Under the pieces are notes generated by a model. It was not told the origin of the DNA and did no database searches. It saw only the letters and a list, made by a program, of their open reading frames with translations. Positions 46,951-58,486 of a stretch of 64,000 nt of DNA are shown here, in pieces (within the stretch, counting starts at the first letter, position 1; each line of letters opens with the position of its first letter). The stretch covers positions 186,001-250,000 of the forward strand of contig NZ_LZSU01000051.1 in the NCBI RefSeq assembly GCF_001665575.1, read 5' to 3'. The DNA comes from Mycobacterium sp. 852013-51886_SCH5428379. GTDB taxonomy: Bacteria; Actinomycetota; Actinomycetes; Mycobacteriales; Mycobacteriaceae. A program made the position numbers and the translations under genes.

Positions 46951-49614
46951 GTGACCGCCAGCACCCGACCCTCCGCCGACAACGAGGCGACCGCCCTGCC
47001 CAAGTCGTGGGACCCGGGCGCGGTCGAGGCCGACATCTATCAGGGCTGGGTCGACGCCGGTTACTTCACCGCCGACCCCGCCAGCGCCAAACCGGGCTAC
47101 TCGATCGTGCTGCCGCCGCCGAACGTCACCGGCAGCCTGCACATGGGCCACGCGCTGGATCACACCCTCATGGACGCGCTGACCCGCCGTAAGCGGATGC
47201 AGGGTTTCGAGGTGCTGTGGCTGCCGGGGATGGACCACGCCGGCATCGCGACCCAGACCGTGGTGGAAAAGCAGCTCGCCGCCGACGGTAAGACCAAAGA
47301 GGATTTCGGCCGGGACCTGTTCATCGACAAGGTGTGGGACTGGAAGCGGGAGTCCGGCGGCACCATCGGTGCTCAGATGCGCAGGCTCGGTGACGGCGTC
47401 GACTGGAGCCGCGACCGCTTCACGATGGACGACGGCCTGTCCCGCGCGGTGCGCACCATCTTCAAGAGGCTCTTCGACGCCGGCCTGATCTACCAGGCCG
47501 AGCGGCTGGTGAACTGGTCGCCGGTGCTCGAGACCGCGATCAGCGATCTCGAGGTCAAATACGAAGACGTCGAAGGCGAATTGGTCTCCTTCCGATACGG
47601 CTCGCTCTCCGACGACGAACCGCACATCGTGGTCGCCACCACCCGCGTGGAGACGATGCTCGGCGACACCGCAATCGCCGTGCACCCCGACGACGAGCGC
47701 TACCGCCACCTGGTCGGCACCACGCTGGCGCACCCGTTCCTCGACACCGAGATCGTCATAGTCGCCGACGCCCACGTCGACCCCGAATTCGGCACCGGTG
47801 CGGTCAAAGTCACCCCGGCGCACGATCCCAACGACTTCGAGATCGGGATGCGGCATTCCCTGCCCATGCCGTCGATCATGGACACCAAGGGCCGTATCAC
47901 CGGTACGGGAACCCGCTTCGACGGGATGGACCGTTTCGAAGCCCGTGTGAAGGTGCGCGAGGCGCTCGCCGAGCAGGGCCGCATCGTGGCGGAGAAGCGA
48001 CCCTACCTGCACAGCGTCGGCCACTCCGAGCGCAGTGGCGAACCGATCGAACCCCGGCTCTCGCTGCAGTGGTGGGTCCGTGTCGAATCGCTGGCCAAGG
48101 CCTCCGGCGACGCGGTGCGCAACGGCGACACCGTGATTCACCCGAACAGCCTCGAACCCCGTTGGTTCGCCTGGGTGGACAACATGCACGACTGGTGTAT
48201 CTCCCGTCAGCTCTGGTGGGGCCACCGGATCCCGATCTGGCACGGCCCCGACGGCGAGACGGTGTGTGTCGGCCCGGATGAGACGCCGCCGGCCGGCTGG
48301 GAGCAGGATCCCGACGTCCTCGACACCTGGTTCTCCTCGGCGCTGTGGCCGTTCTCCACGATGGGTTGGCCGGAGCGCACCCCGGAACTCGAGAAGTTCT
48401 ATCCCACCACCGTTCTGGTCACCGGGTACGACATCCTGTTCTTCTGGGTGGCCCGCATGATGATGTTCGGCACGTTCGTCGCCGGAGACGACGTGATCGA
48501 AGCGGGCAGCGTCCCGTTCCAGAATGTGTTCCTGCACGGCCTGATCCGCGACGAGCACGGCCGCAAGATGAGCAAGTCGCGCGGCAACGGCATTGATCCG
48601 CTGGACTGGGTGGAGAAGTTCGGCGCCGACGCCCTGCGCTTCACCCTGGCCCGCGGCGCCAGCCCCGGTGGCGATCTCGCGATCGGCGAGGACCACGCCA
48701 GGGCGTCGCGCAACTTCGCGACCAAACTGTTCAACGCGACCCGCTTCGCGCTGATGAACGGCGCCAGCCCGGCGCCGCTGCCGGAGGCGGCCGCGCTGAC
48801 CGACGCCGACCGGTGGATCCTGGGCCGCCTGGAAGAGGTGCGCGCCGAGGTGGACGCCGCCTTCGACGGCTACGAGTTCAGCCGTGCGTGCGAGGCGCTG
48901 TACCACTTCGCGTGGGACGAGTTCTGCGACTGGTACGTCGAGCTGGCGAAAGTTCAGATCGGGAATGAGGAGCACACGGCCTACACAACAGGGGTGCTCG
49001 CGGCGGTGCTCGACACGCTGCTCAAGCTCCTGCATCCGGTGATGCCGTTCGTCACCGAGGTGCTGTGGAAGACGCTGACCGGCGGTGAGTCCCTGGTGAT
49101 CGCCGACTGGCCGGCGCCGTCGGGTTTCGCGGCCGACGCCGTCGCGACCCAGCGCATCGAGGACGCCCAGAAGCTGATCACCGAGGTGCGCCGGTTCCGC
49201 AGCGATCAGGGGCTGGCTGACCGCCAGCGTGTCCCCGCTCGACTGTCGGAGGTCTCGGCCGCGGGCCTCGACGACCACGTGCCTGCGGTCCGCGCCCTGG
49301 CCTGGCTCACCGAGGCCGGCGACGGCTTCATTCCGTCGGCGTCGGTGGAGGTCCGGTTGTCCGGCGCCACCGTGGTGGTCGAGGTCGACACCTCGGGCAC
49401 CGTCGACGTCGCGGCCGAACGCCGCCGCCTGGAGAAGGACCTGGCCGCCGCGCAGAAGGAATTGGCAGGCACCACAGGAAAACTCGGCAACGAGGCGTTC
49501 CTGGCCAAGGCACCCGCCGACGTCGTCGACAAGATCCGCGGCCGTCAGCAGGTGGCGTGTGAAGAGGTCGAGCGGATCACCGCGCGGTTGTCCGGCCTGC
49601 CGGCGCAGCCATGA
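46951..49614 (+). CDS. valS: Valyl-tRNA synthetase
   Basis: An 887-residue class I synthetase that charges tRNA-Val. The HIGH motif appears as HMGH near residue 62 and the KMSKS motif near 539. The editing domain (CP1, about 190-340), the anticodon-binding domain (660-800) and the C-terminal coiled-coil arm (after 815) are complete. Start GTG without ribosome site but with a -10 box 6 bases away. Its stop overlaps the folC ATG (ATGA). Confidence 0.96.
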   Translation: MTASTRPSADNEATALPKSWDPGAVEADIYQGWVDAGYFTADPASAKPGYSIVLPPPNVTGSLHMGHALDHTLMDALTRRKRMQGFEVLWLPGMDHAGIATQTVVEKQLAADGKTKEDFGRDLFIDKVWDWKRESGGTIGAQMRRLGDGVDWSRDRFTMDDGLSRAVRTIFKRLFDAGLIYQAERLVNWSPVLETAISDLEVKYEDVEGELVSFRYGSLSDDEPHIVVATTRVETMLGDTAIAVHPDDERYRHLVGTTLAHPFLDTEIVIVADAHVDPEFGTGAVKVTPAHDPNDFEIGMRHSLPMPSIMDTKGRITGTGTRFDGMDRFEARVKVREALAEQGRIVAEKRPYLHSVGHSERSGEPIEPRLSLQWWVRVESLAKASGDAVRNGDTVIHPNSLEPRWFAWVDNMHDWCISRQLWWGHRIPIWHGPDGETVCVGPDETPPAGWEQDPDVLDTWFSSALWPFSTMGWPERTPELEKFYPTTVLVTGYDILFFWVARMMMFGTFVAGDDVIEAGSVPFQNVFLHGLIRDEHGRKMSKSRGNGIDPLDWVEKFGADALRFTLARGASPGGDLAIGEDHARASRNFATKLFNATRFALMNGASPAPLPEAAALTDADRWILGRLEEVRAEVDAAFDGYEFSRACEALYHFAWDEFCDWYVELAKVQIGNEEHTAYTTGVLAAVLDTLLKLLHPVMPFVTEVLWKTLTGGESLVIADWPAPSGFAADAVATQRIEDAQKLITEVRRFRSDQGLADRQRVPARLSEVSAAGLDDHVPAVRALAWLTEAGDGFIPSASVEVRLSGATVVVEVDTSGTVDVAAERRRLEKDLAAAQKELAGTTGKLGNEAFLAKAPADVVDKIRGRQQVACEEVERITARLSGLPAQP

Positions 49615-51020
49615 CCGATCCTGCCCCCACCCCGGACGAGATCGCGGCGCTGCTGCAGGTCGAGCACCTCCTCGACCAGCGCTGGCCGGAGACGAAGATC
49701 GAGCCGAGCACCACGCGGATCACCGCGCTGATGGAGATCCTCGGCTCGCCGCAGAAGGGCTATCCGTCGATTCACATCGCCGGCACCAACGGCAAGACGT
49801 CGGTCGCCCGCATCATCGACGCGCTGCTGACCGCACTGCACCGGCGCACCGGCCGCACCACCAGCCCGCACCTGCAGTCGGCGGTCGAGCGGATCTCCAT
49901 CGACGGCGCCCCGATCAGCCCGGCCCGCTATGTCGACACCTATACCGAGATCGAACCGTTCGTCCAACTCGTCGACGCGCAGTCCGAAGCGGCGGGCGGA
50001 CCACCCATGAGCAAGTTCGAGGTGGTGACCGCGATGGCGTTCGCGGCGTTCGCCGAGGCGCCGATCGACGTGGCGATCGTCGAGACCGGCATGGGTGGCC
50101 GCTGGGACGCCACCAACATCGTCAACGCCCCGGTCGCGGTGCTCACCCCGATCGGCCTCGACCACGCCGACTACCTCGGCGACACCATCGCCGAGATCGC
50201 CGCAGAGAAGGCCGGCATCATCACCCGCCAACCCGACGATCTGGTCCCCACTGACACCGTGGCCGTGATCGCCCGACAGCCACCCGAGGCGATGGAGGTG
50301 CTGCTGGCCGAGACCGTGCGCGCCGATGCCGCCGTGGCCCGCGAGGATTCCGAGTTCGCGGTGCTGAGCAGACAGGTCGCCATCGGTGGGCAGATGCTCG
50401 AACTGCAGGGCCTCGGCGGCGTGTATTCGGAAGTGTTCCTGCCGCTGCACGGCGAACACCAGGCCCATAACGCGGTGCTCGCCCTGGCCGCGGTCGAGGC
50501 GTTCTTCGGTGCGGGGGCCGACCGTCAGCTCGACGTCGACGCCGTACGGGCCGGCTTCGCCGCCGTCACGAGCCCCGGCCGGCTCGAACGCATGCGCAAC
50601 GCGCCGACGGTGTTCATCGACGCCGCGCACAACCCGGCCGGCGCCGCCGCCCTGGCTGACGCGCTGCAGACCGAATTCGACTTCCGGTACCTGGCCGGGG
50701 TGGTCTCGGTGATGGCGGGCAAGGACGTCGACGGCATCCTGGCCGCACTCGAGCCCGTGTTCGACGACATCGTCGTCACCCACAACGGCTCCCCGCGGGC
50801 GCTCGACGTCGAGGTGCTGGCTGCGCGCGCCGAGGAGCGGTTCGGCCCCGACCGGGTACTGGTCGCCACCACCCTGCCCGACGCGATCGAAAGCGCCACC
50901 GCGCTGGTCGAGGCCTCCGGCGAGGAGACCTACGGACTGTCGGGCGCGGGAATCGTCATCACCGGATCGGTGGTCACCGCGGGCGAGGCTCGCACCCTGT
51001 TCGGACGGGACCCCCAATGA
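49611..51020 (+). CDS. folC: Folylpolyglutamate synthase/dihydrofolate synthase
   Basis: A 469-residue Mur-ligase-fold enzyme adding glutamate to (dihydro)pteroate and folates. The ATP P-loop is [13 protein letters not shown] near residues 55-67; [12 protein letters not shown] near 160 and the C-terminal DAAHNPAG motif near 340 are present. Coupled to valS by ATGA and to the DUF4233 gene by ATGA, as in Rv2448c-Rv2446c. Confidence 0.95.
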   Translation: MTDPAPTPDEIAALLQVEHLLDQRWPETKIEPSTTRITALMEILGSPQKGYPSIHIAGTNGKTSVARIIDALLTALHRRTGRTTSPHLQSAVERISIDGAPISPARYVDTYTEIEPFVQLVDAQSEAAGGPPMSKFEVVTAMAFAAFAEAPIDVAIVETGMGGRWDATNIVNAPVAVLTPIGLDHADYLGDTIAEIAAEKAGIITRQPDDLVPTDTVAVIARQPPEAMEVLLAETVRADAAVAREDSEFAVLSRQVAIGGQMLELQGLGGVYSEVFLPLHGEHQAHNAVLALAAVEAFFGAGADRQLDVDAVRAGFAAVTSPGRLERMRNAPTVFIDAAHNPAGAAALADALQTEFDFRYLAGVVSVMAGKDVDGILAALEPVFDDIVVTHNGSPRALDVEVLAARAEERFGPDRVLVATTLPDAIESATALVEASGEETYGLSGAGIVITGSVVTAGEARTLFGRDPQ

Positions 51021-51421
51021 CCGATCAATCGCCGAGCGAACAGCTTCCGACCCCGCCCGACCCGTGGAAGAGCTTCCGCGGGGTGATGGCGGGCACGCTG
51101 ATCCTCGAGTCGATCGTCGTGCTGCTGGCACTGCCCGTGGTCGGCGCGGTCGGCGGTGGATTGACCGGCGCGTCCACGGGCTACCTGGTGGGCTTCGCGG
51201 TGCTGCTCGTGCTGATGGCCGGCATCCAGGGACGGCCGTGGGCGATCTGGGCCAACCTCGGGGTGCAGGTCGGTCTGATCGCGGGGTGGGTCGTCTACCC
51301 CCTGGTGGGGATCATGGGCGTCATCTTCACCGTGGTGTGGTTGATGATCGTCTACCTGCGTGCCGAGGTGTTGCGCCGGCAGAAGCGGGGGCTGCTGCCC
51401 GGTCAGCAGCCGACCGAGTAG
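51017..51421 (+). CDS. DUF4233 membrane protein
   Basis: A 134-residue protein with four transmembrane segments after a short polar N-terminus (WKSFRGVMAGTLILE). It corresponds to M. tuberculosis Rv2446c, always placed after folC in actinobacteria; role unknown. It starts at the ATG overlapping the folC stop. The C-terminal tail is basic (RRQKRGLLPGQQ). Confidence 0.88.
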   Translation: MTDQSPSEQLPTPPDPWKSFRGVMAGTLILESIVVLLALPVVGAVGGGLTGASTGYLVGFAVLLVLMAGIQGRPWAIWANLGVQVGLIAGWVVYPLVGIMGVIFTVVWLMIVYLRAEVLRRQKRGLLPGQQPTE

Positions 51422-51483
51422 CCCACGGCTTCACGGTGAAGATGGCCTGAACTGCACGTTGTCGGATCGCCAGAGTGGGCCGG

Positions 51484-51489
51484 TACGCT
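51484..51489 (+). promoter_or_regulatory. -10 box TACGCT, leaderless ndk
   Basis: TACGCT ends 7 bases before the GTG at 51497; no Shine-Dalgarno sequence is present. Confidence 0.5.
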
Positions 51490-51496
51490 GTCCGCC

Positions 51497-51907
51497 GTGA
51501 CTGAGCGGACCCTGGTTTTGATCAAGCCCGACGGCGTGCAGCGGCGCCTCGTCGGGGAAATCCTGAGCCGGATCGAGGGCAAGGGGTTGACGCTCGCCGC
51601 CCTCGAGCTCAAGACCGTCAGCGACGACCTGGCGCGGCAGCACTACGCCGAGCACGAGGGCAAGCCGTTCTTCCCGTCGCTGCTGGAATTCATCACCTCC
51701 GGCCCCGTCGTGGCCGCGATCGTCGAGGGTCCGCGCGCCGTGGCCGCGTTCCGTCAGATCGCCGGTGGCACCGATCCGGTCGAGAAGGCCACCCCCGGCA
51801 CCATCCGTGGTGACCTGGCCCTCGTCACCCAGGACAACCTCGTGCACGGGTCGGATTCGCCCGAGTCCGCCGTCCGCGAGATCGAGCTCTGGTTTCCCGG
51901 CCGCTGA
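51497..51907 (+). CDS. ndk: Nucleoside diphosphate kinase
   Basis: A 136-residue enzyme that balances nucleoside triphosphate pools by phosphate transfer through a catalytic His, here in [12 protein letters not shown] near residue 116. The Kpn-loop region and [14 protein letters not shown] start are present. Length equals the M. tuberculosis NdkA. GTG start; likely leaderless. A GC hairpin follows. Confidence 0.96.
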   Translation: MTERTLVLIKPDGVQRRLVGEILSRIEGKGLTLAALELKTVSDDLARQHYAEHEGKPFFPSLLEFITSGPVVAAIVEGPRAVAAFRQIAGGTDPVEKATPGTIRGDLALVTQDNLVHGSDSPESAVREIELWFPGR

Positions 51908-51914
51908 CCGGTTC

Positions 51915-51937
51915 GCGCCGCCTTGGTCTGGCGGCGC
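51915..51937 (+). terminator. GC hairpin after ndk
   Basis: GCGCCGCC and GGCGGCGC pair perfectly with a 7-base loop, eight bases after the ndk stop. The remaining ~260 bases before rne form a long leader; a GATACT hexamer at 51950-51955 could be its -10 box. Confidence 0.55.
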
Positions 51938-52200
51938 CGCGTGATGTGGGATACTGGCTGCGGGTTGCCGTGCTCCTACCGGAGTGCGTCACCCGAATGA
52001 AGACTTCGACGAGCGCGACCACCGCGTGCGGTGTGGCGCAGACCGTCCAGCCATCATTCAGCCAGGCACCGTGTGGGTCCTGACCTGGGGCCGCTCGGAG
52101 CGAGACCACAACAGGTCCGGGGAAAGCCATCCCGGGCACAACAGCGAAGCCCTCGCGTGGCCGCGTCGATACGACGCGCCCGGGGGCTTGAGGAGAATAC

Positions 52201-55134
52201 GTGGCCGACAGTGAACACACTCAAGCCCAGGATTCGACAGAGCAGCCCCAGGCCCGGGAGAAGCGGCCGGAGCGACTGAGGGTCCATTCGCTGGCCCGGG
52301 TGCTCGGCACCACCAGCAGGCGGGTCCTCGACGCGCTGGCCGAGTTCGACGGCCGCACCCGCAGCGCGCATTCGACGATCGACCAGACCGAGGCCGACAA
52401 GGTCCGCGAGGTGCTGGCCAACGCGCTCGACAACAGCGATACCACCACGTCCGAGCAGGCCGAGGTCGTCGCCCCCGTCGAGGCGGCCGAACCCGAGGCC
52501 GTCGACCCTCCGGCGCCGGCCGAGGAACCCGAATCGCGGCTGATGCTGGAGACCCCGCCCGCTGAACCGGCGGACTACCTCCCGCTGTTCGTGGCGCCCC
52601 AGCCGGTGCGACGCGAACCCGAGGTCGCCGACGACGACGACGAGGACGACGACGCCTCGGCGGATTCCGACTCGGACTCCGATGACGACGACGACCAGGC
52701 AGAACGCCCCGCCGCCCGGCGCAGGCGCCGTGGTCGTCGCGGCCGCGGCCGGGGCCGCGGTGAGCAGAACGAGGACGGCGACGGCGACAACGGCGGCAGC
52801 GGCGCCGAGAATGGTTCCGGGAACGGCGCGGGCGACGACGCCCAGGCCGACTCCGGTGCCGATTCGGATCAGTCGTCCGACGATGACGACGCCGACGATG
52901 ACAACGGTGACGACGACACCTCCGGTGGCGACGGCGCGACCCGCAGGCGGCGCCGCCGCAGGCGGCGCAAGTCCGGCAGCTCGGACGACTCCGACAGCAC
53001 GTCACCCGACGACCCACCGAACACCGTCGTCCACGAGCGGCCACCGCGGGAGAAGGGCGGCAAGTCCTCCGACGGCGGCGACGGCGAAATCCAGGGCATC
53101 AGCGGCTCCACGCGCCTCGAGGCCAAACGTCAGCGCCGCCGCGACGGCCGGGACGCCGGGCGCCGGCGGCCGCCGATCCTGTCGGAGGCGGAGTTCCTGG
53201 CGCGCCGTGAGGCCGTTGAACGGGTCATGGTGGTGCGCGACAAGATCCGCACCGAACCGCCCCACGAGGGCGCCCGCTACACCCAGATCGCGGTGCTCGA
53301 GGACGGGGTCGTCGTCGAGCACTTCGTGACGTCGGCGGCGTCGGCGTCCCTGGTCGGCAACATCTACCTGGGCATCGTGCAGAACGTGCTGCCGTCGATG
53401 GAGGCGGCATTCGTCGATATCGGCCGCGGCCGCAACGGTGTGCTCTACGCCGGTGAGGTCAACTGGGAGGCCGCGGGCCTCGGCGGCCAGAACCGCAAGA
53501 TCGAGCAGGCCCTCAAACCCGGCGACTACGTCGTGGTGCAGGTCAGCAAGGACCCCGTCGGCCACAAGGGCGCCCGCCTGACCACGCAGGTCTCACTGGC
53601 AGGCCGATACTTGGTGTACGTGCCCGGCGCATCGTCGACCGGTATCAGCCGCAAACTGCCCGACACCGAACGTCAGCGGCTCAAGGAGATCCTGCGCGAG
53701 GTCGTGCCCGCCGAGGCAGGCGTCATCATCCGCACCGCCTCGGAAGGGGTGAAGGCGGAGGACATCCGTTCGGACGTGAACCGGTTGCAGGAGCGCTGGA
53801 CGCAGATCGAGGCCAAGGCCGCCGATGTCACCGCCAAGAAGGCCGGCGCGGCCGTCGCGCTGTACGAAGAGCCCGACGTGCTGGTCAAGGTGATCCGTGA
53901 CCTGTTCAACGAAGACTTCTCGGGACTCATCGTCTCCGGCGACGAGGCCTGGGACACGATCAACTCCTACGTCGAGTCGGTGGCCCCGGATCTGCTTCCG
54001 CGGCTGACGAAGTACGCGCCGGGCGGTAACGCCGAAGGTGTCGACGGGCCGGATGTCTTCGCGGTGCACCGTATCGACGAGCAGCTCGCCAAAGCGATGG
54101 ACCGGAAGGTCTGGTTGCCGTCGGGCGGCACGTTGGTCATCGACCGGACCGAGGCGATGACCGTCGTGGACGTCAACACCGGCAAGTTCACCGGTTCCGG
54201 GGGCAACCTCGAGCAGACCGTCACCCGCAACAACCTCGAGGCCGCCGAGGAGATCGTGCGTCAGCTCCGGCTGCGCGACATCGGCGGCATCGTGGTCATC
54301 GACTTCATCGACATGGTGCTCGAATCCAATCGCGATCTGGTGCTGCGCCGGCTGACCGAGGCGCTGGCCCGGGACCGGACCCGGCACCAGGTCTCGGAGG
54401 TGACGTCGCTGGGACTGGTGCAGTTGACCCGCAAGCGGCTGGGCACCGGTCTGATCGAGGCGTTCTCGACGCAGTGCCAGCACTGCGCGGGCCGCGGCAT
54501 CGTGCTGCACGGGGACCCGGTCGACAACGCCGCCGCCAACGGACGCAAGTCGGATTCGGGCAACGGCGGTGGCGGCGGCAGCCGCCGCAACAGGCGCGGT
54601 AAGAAGGGCGCCAAGCCTGAGGAGACACCCGCCGACGTCCCGGTGATCAAGGTGCCCCCGCATCCTGCCGGTGAGCACCCGATGTTCAAGGCGATGGCCG
54701 CGGCCAACGGTCGGGACGAGGACGACGACACCGACGACGAAGACGACATCTCCGAGGACATCTCGGGGGACGACGAGACGACCTCGGTGGACGACGCCGA
54801 CAAGGTGCACGACGTGGTCGGCGAAGAACTCGACGATTCTGACGAGGACGACTCTGACGAGGACTCGGAGGATGAAGACGATGAAGACGATGACATCGAT
54901 GACGAGATCGACCTGGACTCCGACGAGGACGAGGACGACGACGACATCGAGGACATCGATGCGGACACCGACGATGACACCGACGATGACACCGACGATG
55001 ACTCGGACTCAGATGACGACTCAGATGAGGACGAGGACGACGAGGATGTCGAACCGCAGGTGATCGCACCTCCGGCCCGGCGGCCCCGTCGACGTGCGGC
55101 GGCCCGCCCTGCCGGCCCGCCGGGAGCGGAGTGA
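52201..55134 (+). CDS. rne: Ribonuclease E/G
   Basis: A 977-residue endoribonuclease that starts mRNA decay and matures rRNA. In actinobacteria the catalytic core is central: S1 domain near residues 360-450, DNase I-like core with DVNTGKFTG near 658-666 and the zinc-link motif CQHCAGRG near 760. The N-terminal ~330 residues are disordered, with acidic (D/E) and basic (RRRRRRRRR-like) blocks. The last ~150 residues are almost entirely Asp, Glu and Ser. GTG start with GAGGAGAATAC upstream. A long leader would allow autoregulation as known in E. coli. Confidence 0.95.
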   Translation: MADSEHTQAQDSTEQPQAREKRPERLRVHSLARVLGTTSRRVLDALAEFDGRTRSAHSTIDQTEADKVREVLANALDNSDTTTSEQAEVVAPVEAAEPEAVDPPAPAEEPESRLMLETPPAEPADYLPLFVAPQPVRREPEVADDDDEDDDASADSDSDSDDDDDQAERPAARRRRRGRRGRGRGRGEQNEDGDGDNGGSGAENGSGNGAGDDAQADSGADSDQSSDDDDADDDNGDDDTSGGDGATRRRRRRRRRKSGSSDDSDSTSPDDPPNTVVHERPPREKGGKSSDGGDGEIQGISGSTRLEAKRQRRRDGRDAGRRRPPILSEAEFLARREAVERVMVVRDKIRTEPPHEGARYTQIAVLEDGVVVEHFVTSAASASLVGNIYLGIVQNVLPSMEAAFVDIGRGRNGVLYAGEVNWEAAGLGGQNRKIEQALKPGDYVVVQVSKDPVGHKGARLTTQVSLAGRYLVYVPGASSTGISRKLPDTERQRLKEILREVVPAEAGVIIRTASEGVKAEDIRSDVNRLQERWTQIEAKAADVTAKKAGAAVALYEEPDVLVKVIRDLFNEDFSGLIVSGDEAWDTINSYVESVAPDLLPRLTKYAPGGNAEGVDGPDVFAVHRIDEQLAKAMDRKVWLPSGGTLVIDRTEAMTVVDVNTGKFTGSGGNLEQTVTRNNLEAAEEIVRQLRLRDIGGIVVIDFIDMVLESNRDLVLRRLTEALARDRTRHQVSEVTSLGLVQLTRKRLGTGLIEAFSTQCQHCAGRGIVLHGDPVDNAAANGRKSDSGNGGGGGSRRNRRGKKGAKPEETPADVPVIKVPPHPAGEHPMFKAMAAANGRDEDDDTDDEDDISEDISGDDETTSVDDADKVHDVVGEELDDSDEDDSDEDSEDEDDEDDDIDDEIDLDSDEDEDDDDIEDIDADTDDDTDDDTDDDSDSDDDSDEDEDDEDVEPQVIAPPARRPRRRAAARPAGPPGAE
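54964..54999 (+). repeat. Tandem 12-base repeat in the rne acidic tail
   Basis: Three exact copies of GACACCGACGAT encode D-T-D-D units. Such repeats can change copy number by slippage and vary tail length between strains. Confidence 0.8.
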
Positions 55135-55139
55135 CCGGT

Positions 55140-55169
55140 TTGACCCTGATCCCGCTGCTCACGTACCCT
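55140..55169 (+). promoter_or_regulatory. Promoter of rplU-rpmA
   Basis: TTGACC (55140-55145) and TACCCT (55164-55169) are 18 bases apart, just after rne. The start would be near 55176, giving a leader of about 95 bases. Confidence 0.6.
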
Positions 55170-55270
55170 TGAGCGGTTGTCGCCAGGCCTTGCCGGCGGC
55201 AGACGGACCCCCAGACACGCGCAGCTTCTCATGCCGCGCGCCTGAAGACGAGACGAAGAAGAAGGACACG

Positions 55271-55582
55271 ATGGCGAGCTACGCAATCGTCAAGACCGGC
55301 GGCAAGCAGTACAAGGTCGCCGTCGGTGACGTGGTCAAGGTCGAGAAGCTCGACGCCGAGCCGGGCGGATCGGTGTCGCTGCCGGTCGCACTCGTCGTCG
55401 ACGGCGCCGACGTCACCACGAAGGCCGACGACCTGGCGAAGGTCGCCGTCACCGGCGAGGTGCTCGAGCACACCAAGGGCCCCAAGATCCGTATCCACAA
55501 GTTCAAGAACAAGACCGGCTACCACAAGCGTCAGGGTCACCGTCAGCAGCTGACGGTCCTGAAGGTCACCGGCATCAAGTAG
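55271..55582 (+). CDS. rplU: 50S ribosomal protein L21
   Basis: A 103-residue ribosomal protein with [13 protein letters not shown] at the start and the C-terminal signature [14 protein letters not shown], which binds 23S rRNA. ATG 55271 with GAAGAAGAAGGA upstream; the longer frame from 55094 overlaps the end of rne and lacks homology. rpmA follows after 14 bases. Confidence 0.97.
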   Translation: MASYAIVKTGGKQYKVAVGDVVKVEKLDAEPGGSVSLPVALVVDGADVTTKADDLAKVAVTGEVLEHTKGPKIRIHKFKNKTGYHKRQGHRQQLTVLKVTGIK

Positions 55583-55596
55583 CAGGAGGCGAACAC

Positions 55597-55857
55597 ATGG
55601 CACACAAAAAGGGCGCTTCCAGCTCGCGCAACGGTCGCGACTCCAATGCCCAGCGGCTCGGCGTCAAGCGGTTCGGCGGCCAGGTCGTCAAGGCCGGCGA
55701 GATCATCGTGCGTCAGCGCGGAACCCACTTCCACCCGGGCGTGAACGTCGGCCGCGGCGGCGACGACACCCTGTTCGCGACGGCGCCCGGCGCAGTCGAG
55801 TTCGGCACCCGGCGCGGCCGCAAGCACGTCAGCATCGTCCCCGTCGCGCGGGACTGA
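55597..55857 (+). CDS. rpmA: 50S ribosomal protein L27
   Basis: An 86-residue ribosomal protein whose N-terminal tail reaches the peptidyl-transferase centre. It starts [16 protein letters not shown] and contains [17 protein letters not shown] precedes the ATG. Followed by the large hairpin before obg. Confidence 0.97.
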   Translation: MAHKKGASSSRNGRDSNAQRLGVKRFGGQVVKAGEIIVRQRGTHFHPGVNVGRGGDDTLFATAPGAVEFGTRRGRKHVSIVPVARD

Positions 55858-55865
55858 CACCACCC

Positions 55866-55947
55866 GGGACTTACGCCAATGTGAAGCTGTTGCGAATTTC
55901 CCGCGGGAATCTCGCAGCAGCTTCACATTCGTTGAGAGGTAAGTCCC
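55866..55947 (+). promoter_or_regulatory. Large nested inverted repeat between rpmA and obg
   Basis: Outer arms GGGACTTAC/GTAAGTCCC (55866-55874, 55939-55947) and inner arms AATGTGAAGCTG/CAGCTTCACATT (55878-55889, 55918-55929) are perfect; six more pairs and a TTCCC/GGGAA cap extend the inner stem. The outer right arm ends directly at the obg ATG and touches its GAGAGG ribosome site. Confidence 0.75.
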
Positions 55948-57393
55948 ATGCCGCGTTTCGTCGACCGTGTGGTCATCCATGCGCGGGCCGGCAACGGCGG
56001 TAACGGCTGCGCTTCGGTGCACCGGGAGAAGTTCAAACCACTCGGCGGTCCCGACGGTGGCAACGGCGGTCGCGGCGGCAGCATCGTGCTCGTCGTGGAC
56101 CCCCAGGTTCACACCCTGCTGGACTTCCACTTCCATCCGCACGTGGTGGCCCCCTCCGGTAAGCAGGGGGCGGGCAGCAACCGCGACGGCGCGGCCGGTA
56201 CCGACCTCGAGGTTCGGGTGCCCGACGGCACCGTCGTCCTCGACGAGCAGGGCCGGGTACTGGCCGATCTGGTCGGTGCGGGCACCCGTTTCGAAGCCGC
56301 TGCCGGCGGGCGCGGCGGGCTCGGCAACGCAGCCCTGGCCTCCCGGGCCCGGAAGGCGCCCGGCTTCGCACTGCTCGGCGAGCAGGGCGAGACCCGCGAC
56401 CTCACCCTCGAGCTCAAGACTGTCGCCGACGTCGGGCTGATCGGGTTCCCGTCGGCCGGAAAGTCGTCGCTGGTGTCCACCATCTCGGCAGCGAAACCGA
56501 AGATCGCCGACTATCCGTTCACCACGCTGGTGCCCAATCTGGGCGTGGTCTCCGCCGGCGACAACACGTTCACCGTCGCCGACGTGCCGGGGTTGATCCC
56601 GGGCGCCTCCGAGGGCCGCGGTCTGGGCCTGGAGTTCCTGCGCCACATCGAGCGCTGCGCGGTGCTCGTCCACGTCATCGACTGCGCCACACTCGAACCC
56701 GGGCGCGACCCCGTCTCCGACATCGAAGCCCTCGAGGCCGAACTCGCCGCCTACCGCCCCACGCTGCAGGGCGATCAGACGCTCGGCGACCTGGCCGACC
56801 GTCCGCGGGCCGTGGTGCTCAACAAGATCGACGTTCCCGACGCCCGCGAACTCGCCGAGTTCGTCCGCGACGACGTCGTCGAGCGGTTCGGCTGGCCGGT
56901 CTTCCTGGTGTCGACCGCCAGCCGGGAAGGCTTGCGCCCGTTGACGTTCGCGTTGTGGGAGCTGGTCGACGCCTATCGCGCGGCCCAGCCCGCGGTGGTG
57001 CCGCGCCGCGCGGTCATCCGGCCCGTCGCCGTCGACGAGTCCGGCTTCACGGTCGAACCCGACGGCCAGGGCGGGTTCGCGGTGCGCGGAACCCGGCCCG
57101 AGCGCTGGGTCAACCAGACGGACTTCGACAACGACGAGGCCGTCGGCTATCTCGGCGACCGCCTGGCCCGCCTCGGCGTCGAGGACGAACTGCTGCGCCT
57201 GGGGGCGCGGCCCGGGTGCGCAGTCACCATCGGTGAGATGACGTTCGACTGGGAACCGCAGACCCCGGCCGGAATCGACATGCATCTGTCCGGCCGCGGC
57301 ACCGACGTCCGCCTCGAGCAGACCGACCGCGTGGGCGCCGATGAGCGCAAGGCGGCCCGGAAGGCGCGCAGGGAGACCCCCGACGGTGAGTGA
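55948..57393 (+). CDS. obg: GTPase Obg/CgtA
   Basis: A 481-residue ribosome-assembly and stress-linked GTPase. The Gly-rich Obg fold covers residues 1-158 ([10 protein letters not shown]), the G domain follows with GFPSAGKSS near 167-175, [16 protein letters not shown] near 212 and NKID near 291, and the OCT domain lies around 355-435. ATG 55948 follows GAGAGG by 8 bases. The proB GTG overlaps its end by 8 bases. Confidence 0.96.
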   Translation: MPRFVDRVVIHARAGNGGNGCASVHREKFKPLGGPDGGNGGRGGSIVLVVDPQVHTLLDFHFHPHVVAPSGKQGAGSNRDGAAGTDLEVRVPDGTVVLDEQGRVLADLVGAGTRFEAAAGGRGGLGNAALASRARKAPGFALLGEQGETRDLTLELKTVADVGLIGFPSAGKSSLVSTISAAKPKIADYPFTTLVPNLGVVSAGDNTFTVADVPGLIPGASEGRGLGLEFLRHIERCAVLVHVIDCATLEPGRDPVSDIEALEAELAAYRPTLQGDQTLGDLADRPRAVVLNKIDVPDARELAEFVRDDVVERFGWPVFLVSTASREGLRPLTFALWELVDAYRAAQPAVVPRRAVIRPVAVDESGFTVEPDGQGGFAVRGTRPERWVNQTDFDNDEAVGYLGDRLARLGVEDELLRLGARPGCAVTIGEMTFDWEPQTPAGIDMHLSGRGTDVRLEQTDRVGADERKAARKARRETPDGE

Positions 57394-58486
57394 GCACCGC
57401 CACGCCATCCGCACCGCCCGCAGCGTCGTCGTCAAGATCGGCACGACCGCGTTGACCACCCCGGCCGGCATGTTCGACGCCAACCGGCTGGCCACGCTGG
57501 TCGAAGCGATCGAGACGCGCATGCGCGCGGGTTCCGACGTCGTCATCGTGTCCTCCGGTGCGATCGCCGCCGGGATCGAACCCCTCGGGCTGACCAAGCG
57601 CCCCACCGATCTGGCGACCAAACAGGCAGCCGCCAGCGTCGGTCAGGTGGCGCTGATCAACTCCTGGAGCGCCGCCTTCGGCGTGTACGAGCGCACCGTC
57701 GGCCAGGTGCTGCTCACCGCGCACGACATCTCGATGCGGGTGCAGCACAACAACGCTCAGCGCACCCTGGATCGATTGCGGGGACTGCGTGCGGTGGCGA
57801 TCGTCAACGAGAACGACACCGTCGCCACCCACGAGATCCGCTTCGGCGACAACGACCGGCTCTCTGCGCTGGTGGCCCATCTCATCGGAGCGGACGCGCT
57901 GATCCTGCTGTCGGACATCGACGGCCTCTACGACGCGGACCCCCGCAAGGCCGACGCCCGGTTCATCCCCGAGGTCGCCGGACCCGGTGACCTGGACGGG
58001 GTGGTGGCCGGCCAGGGCAGCAGCCTCGGCACCGGGGGTATGGCGTCGAAGTTGTCCTCGGCGCTGCTGGCCGCCGACGCCGGGGTGCCGGTGCTGCTCG
58101 CTGCCGCTTCCGACGCCGCGACCGCACTGTCCGAGGCGTCGGTGGGCACCGTGTTCGCGCCCCGCGCCGAACGGATGTCAGCGCGGCGGTTCTGGGTGCG
58201 CTACGCCGCCGAATCGGCCGGCGCGCTGACCCTCGACGACGGTGCGGTGAGAGCCGTTGTCGGACAGCGGCGTTCGCTGCTCCCGGCGGGGATCACCGGT
58301 GTGACGGGCCGGTTCTACGGCGGCGACGTGGTTGAACTGCGCAGCGCGGACGCGACGATGGTGGCCCGCGGCGTGGTGGCCTACGACGCGACCGAACTGG
58401 TCACCATGCTGGGGCGGTCCACCTCGGACCTGCCCGCCGAGATGCGCAGACCGGCCGTGCACGCCGACGATCTGGTGGCGGTCTAG
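57386..58486 (+). CDS. proB: Glutamate 5-kinase
   Basis: A 366-residue enzyme for the first step of proline synthesis. The amino-acid kinase domain has [10 protein letters not shown] near residue 15, VSSGAIAAG near 54, [17 protein letters not shown] near 142 and [12 protein letters not shown] near 216. The C-terminal PUA domain starts near 285. GTG 57386 overlaps obg by 8 bases; a start at 57341 would add unrelated residues. The stop shares CTAG with the convergent gene. Confidence 0.95.
   Translation: MSEHRHAIRTARSVVVKIGTTALTTPAGMFDANRLATLVEAIETRMRAGSDVVIVSSGAIAAGIEPLGLTKRPTDLATKQAAASVGQVALINSWSAAFGVYERTVGQVLLTAHDISMRVQHNNAQRTLDRLRGLRAVAIVNENDTVATHEIRFGDNDRLSALVAHLIGADALILLSDIDGLYDADPRKADARFIPEVAGPGDLDGVVAGQGSSLGTGGMASKLSSALLAADAGVPVLLAAASDAATALSEASVGTVFAPRAERMSARRFWVRYAAESAGALTLDDGAVRAVVGQRRSLLPAGITGVTGRFYGGDVVELRSADATMVARGVVAYDATELVTMLGRSTSDLPAEMRRPAVHADDLVAV

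Noticed and set aside
46798-49278. An 826-codon frame on the minus strand
   Set aside because: Antisense shadow of valS; composition dominated by His, Val, Arg and Gly with no recognisable domain.
52575-53126. Ser/Arg-rich minus-strand frames within rne
   Set aside because: They mirror the GAC/GAG repeats of the RNase E disordered region in another frame.
55866-55947. Miniature transposon between rpmA and obg
   Set aside because: Terminal inverted repeats are present but no target-site duplication is seen at the borders, so a regulatory RNA structure is the simpler reading.
55543-57621. A 692-codon frame on the minus strand
   Set aside because: Antisense to rpmA, obg and proB, all certain genes.
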